NCBI GenBank assembly: GCA_964645205.1 | Contig: CAZYBO010000003.1 | Location: 186,001 to 250,000 of the forward strand | Source: CAZYBO01 sp964645205 | GTDB lineage: Bacteria > Pseudomonadota > Alphaproteobacteria > Rickettsiales > SXRF01 | DNA length: 64,000 nt | Direction of reading: 5' to 3' | Shown: piece after piece, positions 55,953 to 63,243 of the stretch | How the letters are laid out: the number at the start of each line of letters is the position of its first letter | Position numbering within the stretch: position 1 is the stretch's first letter | Made by a program: the position numbers and the translations under genes | The notes under the pieces: model-generated | The model's database searches: none | The model's input: the letters and a program-made list of their open reading frames with translations, nothing else | What the model was told of the DNA's origin: nothing

Positions 55953-56131
55953 AGTTTGCGCAACAGCCTCCAAATCTGGTTGGAAGGCACTCGCACCACC
56001 TTGCCATCTTTCCAGATCGACGCGGAAACGCCGAGGCGGATGCGCTCTTCCAAAGCAAGGCGCACACCATCGCGCATGGCTTGTTCGATCTGGTCAGCGA
56101 CTTGTGCAATCTTGGATTTTTTTGCTTTCAT
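55949..56131 (-). CDS. Small partner of the zeta-like toxin (putative antitoxin)
   Basis: A 60-residue mostly helical protein: KIAQVADQIEQAMRDGVRLALEERIRLGVSASIWKDGKVVRVP. The pattern of a helix followed by a short strand pair (SIWKDGKVVRVP) is common in small proteins encoded next to zeta-family ATPases. It starts within the zeta stop codon (ATGA) and its stop overlaps the miaB start. Antitoxin activity is inferred only from the partner and size. Confidence 0.65.
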   Translation of the reverse strand: MKAKKSKIAQVADQIEQAMRDGVRLALEERIRLGVSASIWKDGKVVRVPSNQIWRLLRKL

Positions 56132-56703
56132 ATGCGCTCCTTCATAATGTGCTCAAATAATTCCTGATCACGAATCTCTATTTTTCCACCACCCGCACTG
56201 GCTATCCGCCGGGGCGACATCTGCGAATTATCTACCATATGCCAGTAATCCGCCAATTCCCGGTAGCCGTCCAGAAAATTCACCAGGCTTTTCTTAAACC
56301 GCCGCCTCACATCCTGCGGCGGAATGTGATGCCCACCCTGCGCCACCCGTTCCTTGATGCGCGACAGCGACAGATTGACCGTCGGCGTCCACAGGAAAAA
56401 GATATGTACCGTATAGCCCTTGGCTTTCAAGCCCTTCAGGAATGACAGGTAGGTTCTTCCGGCAAGCGTGGATTCAAACGCAAAATCCACGCCCTGATTC
56501 GCCAGCGCGCGAAGTTGTTCCAGCATAATCCGCCCCGCCTTGATGGAAGCGGATTGCGGCGCGAAAGGCTCGATGCCACGTGCGATGAGGTCGGCGTTCA
56601 CGAAATGCCTGCATTTGGCATGGGAGGGAAGGTACTGTGTTGCAAAGGTCGTTTTTCCCGCACCGTTTGCCCCGGCAATGATGTAGACGTTAGGTTTCTT
56701 CAT
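56128..56703 (-). CDS. Zeta-toxin-family P-loop kinase
   Basis: A 191-residue protein with Walker A at about residues 10-19 (AGANGAGKTTFA), FVNADLIARGIEPF, the FESTLAGRTYL motif that in zeta toxins binds the UDP-sugar substrate side, and IPPQDVRRRFKKSLVNF. Zeta toxins phosphorylate UDP-N-acetylglucosamine and block wall synthesis; chromosomal relatives may act on other substrates. Ser/Asp details cannot prove toxicity. Encoded upstream of its small partner, an order reverse to many toxin-antitoxin loci. Confidence 0.85.
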   Translation of the reverse strand: MKKPNVYIIAGANGAGKTTFATQYLPSHAKCRHFVNADLIARGIEPFAPQSASIKAGRIMLEQLRALANQGVDFAFESTLAGRTYLSFLKGLKAKGYTVHIFFLWTPTVNLSLSRIKERVAQGGHHIPPQDVRRRFKKSLVNFLDGYRELADYWHMVDNSQMSPRRIASAGGGKIEIRDQELFEHIMKERI

Positions 56704-56745
56704 TACGGGCTATTTTAACTCATCGCCTGCAGCAATGCCATTGCT

Positions 56746-57078
56746 TTACATCTTATCGGTTAATCTATTGATTTTACTTGCGATTATAAAATCATTTTCA
56801 TGCAACCCGCCAATATCATGCGTCCATAGCATGCATTCCACATAACCCCAGCCTAGCTGCAGGTCGGGATGATGGTTTTCGGCTTCTGCGATGGGGGCGA
56901 GGGAATTGACGAAATCCAAAGCCTGCATAAAGTTCTTAAACGAAAAACGACGGCGGATGGCCTTGCCTTCCTTCGTAAACTCCCAGCCGGGGAGCTGTTT
57001 CAGCAATTCCGCCGCTTTTTCAGGGGAAAGCGGTTCGCAGCCCTTGTTGCAGGGCACGCATTTTTTCTGGCTGAGCAT
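56746..57078 (-). CDS. phhB: 4a-hydroxytetrahydrobiopterin dehydratase (PCD/DCoH)
   Basis: A 110-residue pterin-4a-carbinolamine dehydratase. Family motifs are LLKQLPGWEF, FKNFMQALDFVNSLAPIAEAENHHPDLQLGWGYVECMLWTHDIGGLHENDFIIA, with the histidine pair and HPD core. The Cys-containing N terminus (KKCVPCNKGCEPL) is common in proteobacterial members. ATG at 57078 has GGAG 7 bases upstream. No phenylalanine hydroxylase gene is nearby, so a molybdopterin or folate-related role is possible. Confidence 0.93.
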   Translation of the reverse strand: MLSQKKCVPCNKGCEPLSPEKAAELLKQLPGWEFTKEGKAIRRRFSFKNFMQALDFVNSLAPIAEAENHHPDLQLGWGYVECMLWTHDIGGLHENDFIIASKINRLTDKM

Positions 57079-57173
57079 GGCGGACTCCAAATCATGGTGG
57101 TCGTGGCGCGTGGCGCGTGGTAGTCGTGTGCATTCTATAACTATCTATAACTATACCGGATCGCCGTCAAACC

Positions 57174-57782
57174 ATGCCCGATACTATTCTGGCTATCGAT
57201 ACTGCCACCGGCCCCTGCAGCGTAGCCGTGCTGCGCGAGGGGCGTGTAGCCGCCTATGTCGAAACCCTGAAAGCCACGTCGCAGTCGGCCAGCCTGCTGC
57301 CCATGATCGAAAAGGCGCTGCGCGAAGCAGGTGCGGGGTATGATGACCTCACCGCGATTGCCTGCACAGTCGGCCCAGGAAGTTTTACCGGCCTGCGCGT
57401 AGGGCTTGCAGCGGCGCGCGGCATATGCTTCGCCACCGGCCTGCCGGGGCTAGGTTTTACCACGCTTGAAGTGCTGGCCTTTGCCGCTAGCGACGGAAAA
57501 TCCCCCGTACTCGCATCGCTCAACGCCGGGAAGGGCGAATATTATTATCAGGCGTTCGCAGCAAACGGCGCTGCCTTATTCACCCCGCGTGTCGGCACGT
57601 CGGATAGATTACTGGCAGATACGCCGCCGCATGCCGTGCTTTCGGGCGACAAGAGCGACATCCCCTTCCCCCGTGCCGACGCACTGGCGCTACTGGCCAA
57701 CGTTTTCCCCGCACAGGTGCAACCGCTTACGCCCTATTATATCCGCGAACCCGACGCCAAGCTGCCGGTAAAAAAAATCTGA
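57174..57782 (+). CDS. tsaB: tRNA t6A synthesis protein TsaB
   Basis: A 202-residue protein of the actin-like ASKHA fold that supports TsaD in making threonylcarbamoyladenosine at A37 of tRNA. It starts MPDTILAIDTATGPCSVAV and has ACTVGPGSFTGLRVGLAAARGICFATGLP. The C-terminal part is shorter than in E. coli. Divergent from phhB; 55 bp before a lipoprotein gene. Together with miaB it covers two A37 modifications. Confidence 0.95.
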   Translation: MPDTILAIDTATGPCSVAVLREGRVAAYVETLKATSQSASLLPMIEKALREAGAGYDDLTAIACTVGPGSFTGLRVGLAAARGICFATGLPGLGFTTLEVLAFAASDGKSPVLASLNAGKGEYYYQAFAANGAALFTPRVGTSDRLLADTPPHAVLSGDKSDIPFPRADALALLANVFPAQVQPLTPYYIREPDAKLPVKKI

Positions 57783-57837
57783 CATTTGGCGCGTGTTTGT
57801 TATGATGTGCGCCCGACATCGTTTCAGGAGAATGTTT

Positions 57838-58434
57838 ATGAACCCCATCCGCAACATGCTTATCCTGTTTGGCGCACTCGTCCTCAGCGCATGCCAGTCC
57901 TCCTCGCCGGTAGATTATAAGCCGTTATCGTTTACCCATTACCAGCCGATTTACATGGCCGTGTCGAACATCGAACAGGTACAGGAATATAAATCGACCA
58001 TGCGTCCGCCCTATGTCGAACACCTGCTACCCTATTCGCCGGCCGAGGCGATGGATATATGGGTAAAAGAACGCCTTCGCCCGGTCGGGGGCAATCAGCG
58101 CGTACAGCTCATCATCAAGGATGGCAGCGTGATGGCGTACGACCTTCCCAAACAACCAGGCTTCAAGGGCTTCATCACCAATGAACAAGACAAACGCTAT
58201 GAGGCGAAACTCGAAGTGGAGATGCGTGTGTATGGCGAAGGCGCCATGTCCGAAGCCAGCATCAACGTAAGCGCTGCGCGCTCCATCACCGTGCCGGAGA
58301 AGGCCAGCGCGCGTGAACGCAACGTCATCTACCGCAAGCTCATCGCGGATCTGATGGAAAGCGTCAACGCTGAGATGGAAAAGAATATGTACATGTATTT
58401 ATCGAACTATATCAGCTATTCGCAAAACCCCTGA
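57838..58434 (+). CDS. Lipoprotein of unknown function
   Basis: A 198-residue exported protein with a lipobox (signal peptide MNPIRNMLILFGALVLSAC, acylated Cys19). The mature part has YKPLSFTHYQPIYMAVSNIEQVQEY and VQLIIKDGSVMAYDLP, with a late helical segment rich in Arg/Glu (ARERNVIYRKLIADLMESVNAEMEKNM). I do not recognise the family beyond being lipoprotein-like. AGGAG lies about 7 bases upstream of ATG 57838; an upstream in-frame ATG would ruin the signal peptide. Confidence 0.8.
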   Translation: MNPIRNMLILFGALVLSACQSSSPVDYKPLSFTHYQPIYMAVSNIEQVQEYKSTMRPPYVEHLLPYSPAEAMDIWVKERLRPVGGNQRVQLIIKDGSVMAYDLPKQPGFKGFITNEQDKRYEAKLEVEMRVYGEGAMSEASINVSAARSITVPEKASARERNVIYRKLIADLMESVNAEMEKNMYMYLSNYISYSQNP

Positions 58435-58446
58435 TTTCCTGATAAA

Positions 58447-59355
58447 ATGAACATCTACCTGCCCATCGCCGAGGTTTCGGTCAACATCTTCGTGATACTT
58501 GGCCTTGGCGGTGTCACCGGGGTTTTGTCCGGTCTGTTCGGCATCGGCGGTGGGTTCCTGATGACGCCATTCCTCATCTTTATTGGCGTGCCGCCCTCGG
58601 TGTCGGTAGCCACCGCCGCCAACCAGATCATTGCCTCGTCTGTATCGGGTTTCATCGCGCATTGGCGGCGCAACAATGTCGATTTCAAGATGGGCTGGTA
58701 CCTGCTGAGCGGCGGCATCGCGGGTTCCACACTCGGCGTTGCGCTGTTTCGCTGGCTGAAGCAGCTCGGCCAGATCGATTTGATTATTTCAGTGTCATAC
58801 GTCACGTTTCTTGGCGTCATAGGTGCGATGATGGCAGGTGAAAGCATCCGCACGCTGATGAAACTGACTAAAAGGAGCGCCCCCACCGGCAAGCCGCAGC
58901 TTCGCGCGCATCTACCGTTCAAAGTGGCATTTCCGCATTCCAACCTCACGGTAAGTGCCGTATTGCCGGTTTCCATAGGGCTCTTCGTGGGAGTCATGGT
59001 GTCGCTCATGGGCATCGGCGGCGGTTTCTTCCTGATTCCGGCGATGATTTACATTCTCGGCATGCCCACCGCCGTAGTCATCGGCACATCGTTGTTCCAG
59101 ATTATTTTTATCACCGCCAACGTCACCTTCCTGCAGGCTATCACCACGCAGACGGTGGATATATTGCTCGCGGTACTGCTGCTGTCCGGCTCGGTCATCG
59201 GCGCGCAAATAGGTAGCAGGCTGGGCGCTAAGCTCCCGGCGGAGCATCTGCGCGCGCTGCTTGCCGCACTGGTGCTCGGTGTCGCCATCAAGCTGGCGTT
59301 CGGGCTGTTTACGCCTCCTACCAATATTTATAGCGTCGATATTCTCGATGAATAG
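58447..59355 (+). CDS. TauE/SafE family sulfite/sulfonate-type permease
   Basis: A 302-residue inner-membrane protein with about eight helices in two repeats, each with the glycine-rich TauE/SafE motif (GLGGVTGVLSGLFGIGGGFLMTPFLI and SIGLFVGVMVSLMGIGGGFFLIPAMIYILGMPT). Family members export sulfite or sulfoacetate; the substrate here is not known. It overlaps by 8 bp the TIGR02186 gene, the usual alphaproteobacterial partner, so the two probably work together. Confidence 0.92.
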   Translation: MNIYLPIAEVSVNIFVILGLGGVTGVLSGLFGIGGGFLMTPFLIFIGVPPSVSVATAANQIIASSVSGFIAHWRRNNVDFKMGWYLLSGGIAGSTLGVALFRWLKQLGQIDLIISVSYVTFLGVIGAMMAGESIRTLMKLTKRSAPTGKPQLRAHLPFKVAFPHSNLTVSAVLPVSIGLFVGVMVSLMGIGGGFFLIPAMIYILGMPTAVVIGTSLFQIIFITANVTFLQAITTQTVDILLAVLLLSGSVIGAQIGSRLGAKLPAEHLRALLAALVLGVAIKLAFGLFTPPTNIYSVDILDE

Positions 59356-60064
59356 GTTCCTCCTCATCGCTTTTGCGCTCGTTACGCTCGCCGCGCCTGC
59401 GCCAGCCGCGCCACTGGTATCCGACGTATCGCAATACCGCATCGACATGGACGCGAATTTCAGCGGCAGCCGCATGTTCCTGTTCGGCGCACGCAACGAT
59501 AACGGCGACGTGGTAGTAGTCATACGCGGGCCTGCGAAAAATTACATCGTGCGCAAAAAAGAAGAGATCGGCGGCATCTGGGTCAACCGTGGCCGCATGA
59601 AATTCCGCGACATACCGAGTTTCTACGCGATGGCTGCCAGCAGGCCGCTGGCGGAGATCGGCCAGGAAAGCCTGCTCAATCAAATGAAGATCGGCGAAAG
59701 CCACCTTATCCCGGTGATGGAAAACGCCGAACCTTACGCACAGGCTTTTCTCGATTACCAGCATGCCAACCGGCTTTATACCCCACAGGCCGGCGAGTTG
59801 CAGTTCATGGGGGAAACATTGTTTAAAACTACCGTCGAGTTTCCGGATAATATTCCGCCGGGCAATTACACCGCGGAAATTTACCTGGTCAGCGACGGCG
59901 ATATTGTCGGCATGCAGGCTATCCCGATCAAAGTCAGCAAAACGGGGCTGGATGCATTCTTGTATGGCTACGCGCACAATCATCCGGCGTTGTATGGCTT
60001 AAGCGCCGTCGTACTGGCATTGGCGATCGGCTGGTTTGCAGGCAGGATATTTGAGAGGAGATGA
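59348..60064 (+). CDS. TIGR02186 (Alph_Pro_TM) family protein
   Basis: A 238-residue protein with a signal peptide (about 1-20, ending PAPAA), a periplasmic domain and a C-terminal transmembrane helix (about 212-232, YGLSAVVLALAIGWFAG). Matching motifs are GSRMFLFGARNDNGDVVVVIRGPAKNYIVRKKEEIGGIWVN and FPDNIPPGNYTAEIYLVSDGDI. The family is restricted to alphaproteobacteria and is typically beside TauE/SafE; its role is not established. ATG at 59348 is inside the permease end. Confidence 0.9.
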   Translation: MNRFLLIAFALVTLAAPAPAAPLVSDVSQYRIDMDANFSGSRMFLFGARNDNGDVVVVIRGPAKNYIVRKKEEIGGIWVNRGRMKFRDIPSFYAMAASRPLAEIGQESLLNQMKIGESHLIPVMENAEPYAQAFLDYQHANRLYTPQAGELQFMGETLFKTTVEFPDNIPPGNYTAEIYLVSDGDIVGMQAIPIKVSKTGLDAFLYGYAHNHPALYGLSAVVLALAIGWFAGRIFERR

Positions 60065-60066
60065 AT

Positions 60067-60573
60067 ATGAGTGACGATCATTCGCAGGCGACGATGCAAA
60101 TGCCTGATCAAAGGCCTGTTAAATATTTAGTCGGTGTCGATCACCGCGAGGAATCGAAGGCGGCCTTGCGCCTTGCATGCATGAAAGCGCGCTCGCGGCG
60201 CGGCGCGGTCGACATCATCCATGTCGTCTCACCTGCCGATTTCCAAACGCTCGGCGCTATCGCCGACCGTATGCGCGAAGAACGTCGTGCGGAGGGCGAA
60301 CAGTTGTTACGGCGACTCGGCGACGAAGCGGCGGCTGCCTACGGCCTTACGCCGAATCTCATTTTGTGCGAAGGCTCAGCGGGCGATGAAATCATCACCG
60401 CCGCGCTCAAGGATCAGGACATCATCATGGTGGTCATCGGCATCGGCGATCAGGGCAGCGGGCGCGGCACGCTGGCGGCGTGGCTGGCAGGACAGCTCGG
60501 CGGCAAGCTCTCTATTCCTTTGCTGATGGTGCCGGGGAACCTGACCGATCAGCAGTTGCAGTGCCTGGTGTAG
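60067..60573 (+). CDS. Universal stress protein (UspA) family
   Basis: A 168-residue protein of the Usp fold: YLVGVDHREESKAALRLACMKAR at the start (strand 1 with Asp), and a late GSGRGTLAAWLAGQLGGKLSIPLLMVP phosphate-binding-like region (G-x2-G-x9-G). ATG at 60067 has AGGAG 6 bases upstream; ATG at 60061 overlaps the previous stop (ATGA) but directly abuts that AGGAG. The last 62 bp overlap tail to tail with the convergent RDD gene. Confidence 0.88.
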   Translation: MSDDHSQATMQMPDQRPVKYLVGVDHREESKAALRLACMKARSRRGAVDIIHVVSPADFQTLGAIADRMREERRAEGEQLLRRLGDEAAAAYGLTPNLILCEGSAGDEIITAALKDQDIIMVVIGIGDQGSGRGTLAAWLAGQLGGKLSIPLLMVPGNLTDQQLQCLV

Positions 60574-61135
60574 CGTCTTTTTTCCACGGCTGGATAATCA
60601 CCACCGTATCGGCGAAAATATCATGCCATCCGCGGCGACGCTTATTAAAGTTGATCCAGATAAATCCTAGCATGAACGCGCAGGCGGAAATGACGTAGCC
60701 GCCCAACCGCAGGCATATCTGGTAATCGGAAATCGGCTTTTCCGTTTTCGCATCGACGATTTTCAGGCGCATGAGCATCTTGCCCGGCGTTGCTGCCCAG
60801 AAATGCCAGCACGTACCGGTGCATATCAGCATGACCACTATCTGTGTCTTGGCGTTGGCAATCCAGCCGGAAGCGGAAAGCCCTTCGCGGAAGATACGCA
60901 CTCTTTCCTGCGGAGTAGTCTGTTCCTGCACCTGTTGCAGGAGCTGGAAAATATCCAGCGTCACCGGCGATATCATCTGGATCAGCGGCGCGGCAAAAAT
61001 AAGCAACACTGAGTCGATGGTAAGCGCCCACATGCGGCGGTTGAACGAAGCGTACTTTGCGAATTCCGGTGATTTCTTCTTACGCCGCAACCCAGCGATC
61101 GCAAGGTAATCCCATTTTCCTGCAGGCGGCTTCAT
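60512..61135 (-). CDS. RDD family membrane protein
   Basis: A 207-residue protein with three or four helices and the RDD features: ASFNRRMWALTIDSVLLIFAAPLI near the start (R-x-x-D variant), CWHFWAATPGKMLMRLKIVDAKT and GWHDIFADTVVI. Function of the family is poorly defined (transport suggested). ATG 61135 overlaps the bioD stop (ATGA). The C-terminal 20 residues (rich in Thr/Ala/Ser/Pro) lie in the overlap with the Usp gene. Confidence 0.88.
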   Translation of the reverse strand: MKPPAGKWDYLAIAGLRRKKKSPEFAKYASFNRRMWALTIDSVLLIFAAPLIQMISPVTLDIFQLLQQVQEQTTPQERVRIFREGLSASGWIANAKTQIVVMLICTGTCWHFWAATPGKMLMRLKIVDAKTEKPISDYQICLRLGGYVISACAFMLGFIWINFNKRRRGWHDIFADTVVIIQPWKKDATPGTATADRSGSPAPSAKE

Positions 61136-61812
61136 GTGCATATCCAGCTAATCAGCGGCGCGTGTTTCCATTTCTCCGTTTGTACACCGATGCGGGGCAG
61201 TTTGACCACCGGAATTTCCGACGATATGAACCGCGCAAGCATGGCAACCGATTCTTCAAACGGCGTTTCGCCCGTATCCGACTCGCTTACCACCAGCGCA
61301 TGCACCGGAATGCTACGCTGCTTCAGCACTTCCAGCGCTGTCAACGTATGGCTCATCGAGCCAAGATAGCTGCCGGCTACAAGTATCACCGGCCAACCAA
61401 GCTGCTGCGCCCAATCGAGCATCGTGTGCGATTGCGTAAGTGGCGACATCAGCCCGCCTGCACTTTCAGCCAGCACGACATCTGCATCCAGCGATTCATG
61501 GTCGCGGCAGAACTGCACCACGTCCTGCAGATCGAGCGTTTTTCCCTCCATAGCGGCTGCCATACTGGGTGCAAGCGGCGCACGGAATTGCCAAGGCGAT
61601 ATGGTTTTCATCAAACTCACCTGCGGAGTAAGCCCACAGCTTTGCAGGATCATTACCGTATCGCTTTCCATATCCACCGGATCGAATCCACTGATAACTG
61701 GCTTCAGCGCGGTGATATGTTTGCGTTGCTGCAGCAATTGCCAGCACAGCGTAGTGGTAAGCAACGTCTTACCCACGCCTGTACCCGTAGCCGTGATAAA
61801 ATAGCGGTTCAT
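61132..61812 (-). CDS. bioD: Dethiobiotin synthetase
   Basis: A 226-residue ATP-dependent carboxylase forming dethiobiotin from DAPA and CO2. P-loop FITATGTGVGKTLLTTTL at the N terminus, VISGFDPVDMESD and VLAESAGGLMSPLTQSHTMLDWA, as in BioD. ATG 61812 overlaps the bioC stop (ATGA), in the operon bioF-bioH-like-bioC-bioD. Confidence 0.96.
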   Translation of the reverse strand: MNRYFITATGTGVGKTLLTTTLCWQLLQQRKHITALKPVISGFDPVDMESDTVMILQSCGLTPQVSLMKTISPWQFRAPLAPSMAAAMEGKTLDLQDVVQFCRDHESLDADVVLAESAGGLMSPLTQSHTMLDWAQQLGWPVILVAGSYLGSMSHTLTALEVLKQRSIPVHALVVSESDTGETPFEESVAMLARFISSEIPVVKLPRIGVQTEKWKHAPLISWICT

Positions 61813-62573
61813 GGTTTTTGTATCACCAGATAGAGTACTTGCCATGTTGCAGGAAGCCCGCGCGGAGTCCGCAACTGCGCATAGGTGCTTTCCACGGCGG
61901 CAAACTGCTTCGGCGTCATCAGGCTTTTACGTCGTGCGCGGTGCTTGTTGCCCGCGCCTATCTCTTTAAGCGCACGCATGAGCGCAATCGAGTCAGCATA
62001 ATATTCGCACAATTTCACCTGTCGTGCATAATGAAACACAAAGCCCGCTTCGCGTACCAATGCCAGAAGCTGGTGTGCTTCCATGAACGGGCTTATATGC
62101 GGCGAATCGTCCACTGCCTTAAACGCTTCTGCCAATTCATGCAACGTTCCGGCTGCCAGCGTTGCAATCACCGCATAGCCTCCGGGCTTCAGCACGCGCG
62201 CCATTTCAGCAAGCACTGAAGCTGGTTCGTTCGCCCATTGCAGCATCAGTGATGAAAATATACTATCTACAGCTATACCCGGCATGGGTATATTAGATGC
62301 ATCGCACACCACTACATTTTTCATATGATTACGAGCTGCCGCACACATGCCGGGGGAAAGATCGATACCGGAAATAGTCCATCCGGTCATATCCGCCTCA
62401 CGCGCCATTGCGCCTGTGCCGCAGCCAACATCCAGCACTGAGGCTTCCGCCGGGAAATATCTGCGCGCAAGCGTCAGGCAATGGCTGCGCACGTGCTTCT
62501 GCAGCACCGCCTGCTCGTCATAAGATGTCGCAGCATTACCGAATGCCTGCCCGATCAGCCGCGTATCAAACAT
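61809..62573 (-). CDS. bioC: Malonyl-ACP O-methyltransferase
   Basis: A 254-residue SAM methyltransferase that methylates malonyl-ACP to start pimelate synthesis. It begins MFDTRLIGQAFGNAATSYDEQAVLQKHV (BioC-type start), with SAM motif VLDVGCGTGAMAREADMTG and FSSLMLQWANEPASVLAEMARVLKPGG. It overlaps the bioH-like gene by 8 bp. A longer reading frame upstream is within the hydrolase gene. Confidence 0.94.
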   Translation of the reverse strand: MFDTRLIGQAFGNAATSYDEQAVLQKHVRSHCLTLARRYFPAEASVLDVGCGTGAMAREADMTGWTISGIDLSPGMCAAARNHMKNVVVCDASNIPMPGIAVDSIFSSLMLQWANEPASVLAEMARVLKPGGYAVIATLAAGTLHELAEAFKAVDDSPHISPFMEAHQLLALVREAGFVFHYARQVKLCEYYADSIALMRALKEIGAGNKHRARRKSLMTPKQFAAVESTYAQLRTPRGLPATWQVLYLVIQKP

Positions 62574-63243
62574 CGTTATGCTCCCTGATCGCTTTGCGCA
62601 CAGCCTCGCTGTCGTGCCAGTGCGGGGCGTGGCCGCAACCGGGAAACGACAGCAGCGAAGATTGCGGAATCGCACGCAGAAAATATTGCGCCTGAGAATG
62701 ACTTACCACCGCATCCGTTTCACCATAGATCAGCAATGTCGGAGGGAATCCGCTAAAATCAAGCGACTCGCAAGAAAACCCGTCGAGCAGGTGCAGCCAG
62801 TTTCCCCAGTCATACGCAAGCACCGCTTCTTTGTCCTGTGCGTCCATGTGCGCTTTGACCGCAAGCATCCTGCTGTCGCCGTTATGCACCAGCGCGTGCG
62901 CTTTATCCATTGTTCGCGCAGGATTGCGCCGATAATTTTCGCGGAATTTCTCGAACGCATCACGCTTCATGCCGAGTTTCAACGTAGATGTTTCGACGAA
63001 CTGAAATGGCGTGCCGATCAGCACCAGGCGCTTAGGCTTGAGTTTACCGCTTGCGATAGCACGCACCAGCAATTGCCCGCCGAGCGACCATCCTATAGCA
63101 TACCCATAGGAGGTATATGAAATTGTTTCAAGCGCTGCATTCACCGTTGATGCATGCGCATAGTCCTTATGATCGGCATCGGGAGCGACGATGGCAAGCG
63201 CATCGTGCGGCTGCCCCCAACCGCTTAGCGCTAGAGTTCGCAT
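62566..63243 (-). CDS. BioH-like alpha/beta hydrolase
   Basis: A 225-residue hydrolase, short for BioH (about 256). MRTLALSGWGQPHDALAIVAP starts it; nucleophile elbow IGWSLGGQLLVRAI (Ser), Asp in YGETDAVVSH and His in GCGHAPHWHD. Between bioF and bioC, it probably removes the pimeloyl-ACP methyl ester; BioG-type alternatives also fit. ATG 63243 overlaps the bioF stop by 13 bp. Confidence 0.88.
   Translation of the reverse strand: MRTLALSGWGQPHDALAIVAPDADHKDYAHASTVNAALETISYTSYGYAIGWSLGGQLLVRAIASGKLKPKRLVLIGTPFQFVETSTLKLGMKRDAFEKFRENYRRNPARTMDKAHALVHNGDSRMLAVKAHMDAQDKEAVLAYDWGNWLHLLDGFSCESLDFSGFPPTLLIYGETDAVVSHSQAQYFLRAIPQSSLLSFPGCGHAPHWHDSEAVRKAIREHNDV

Noticed and set aside
56746..57078. Cys cluster at the N terminus of PhhB as a novel metal site.
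   Set aside because: A short N-terminal stretch with C-x2-C is common in proteobacterial members of this family.
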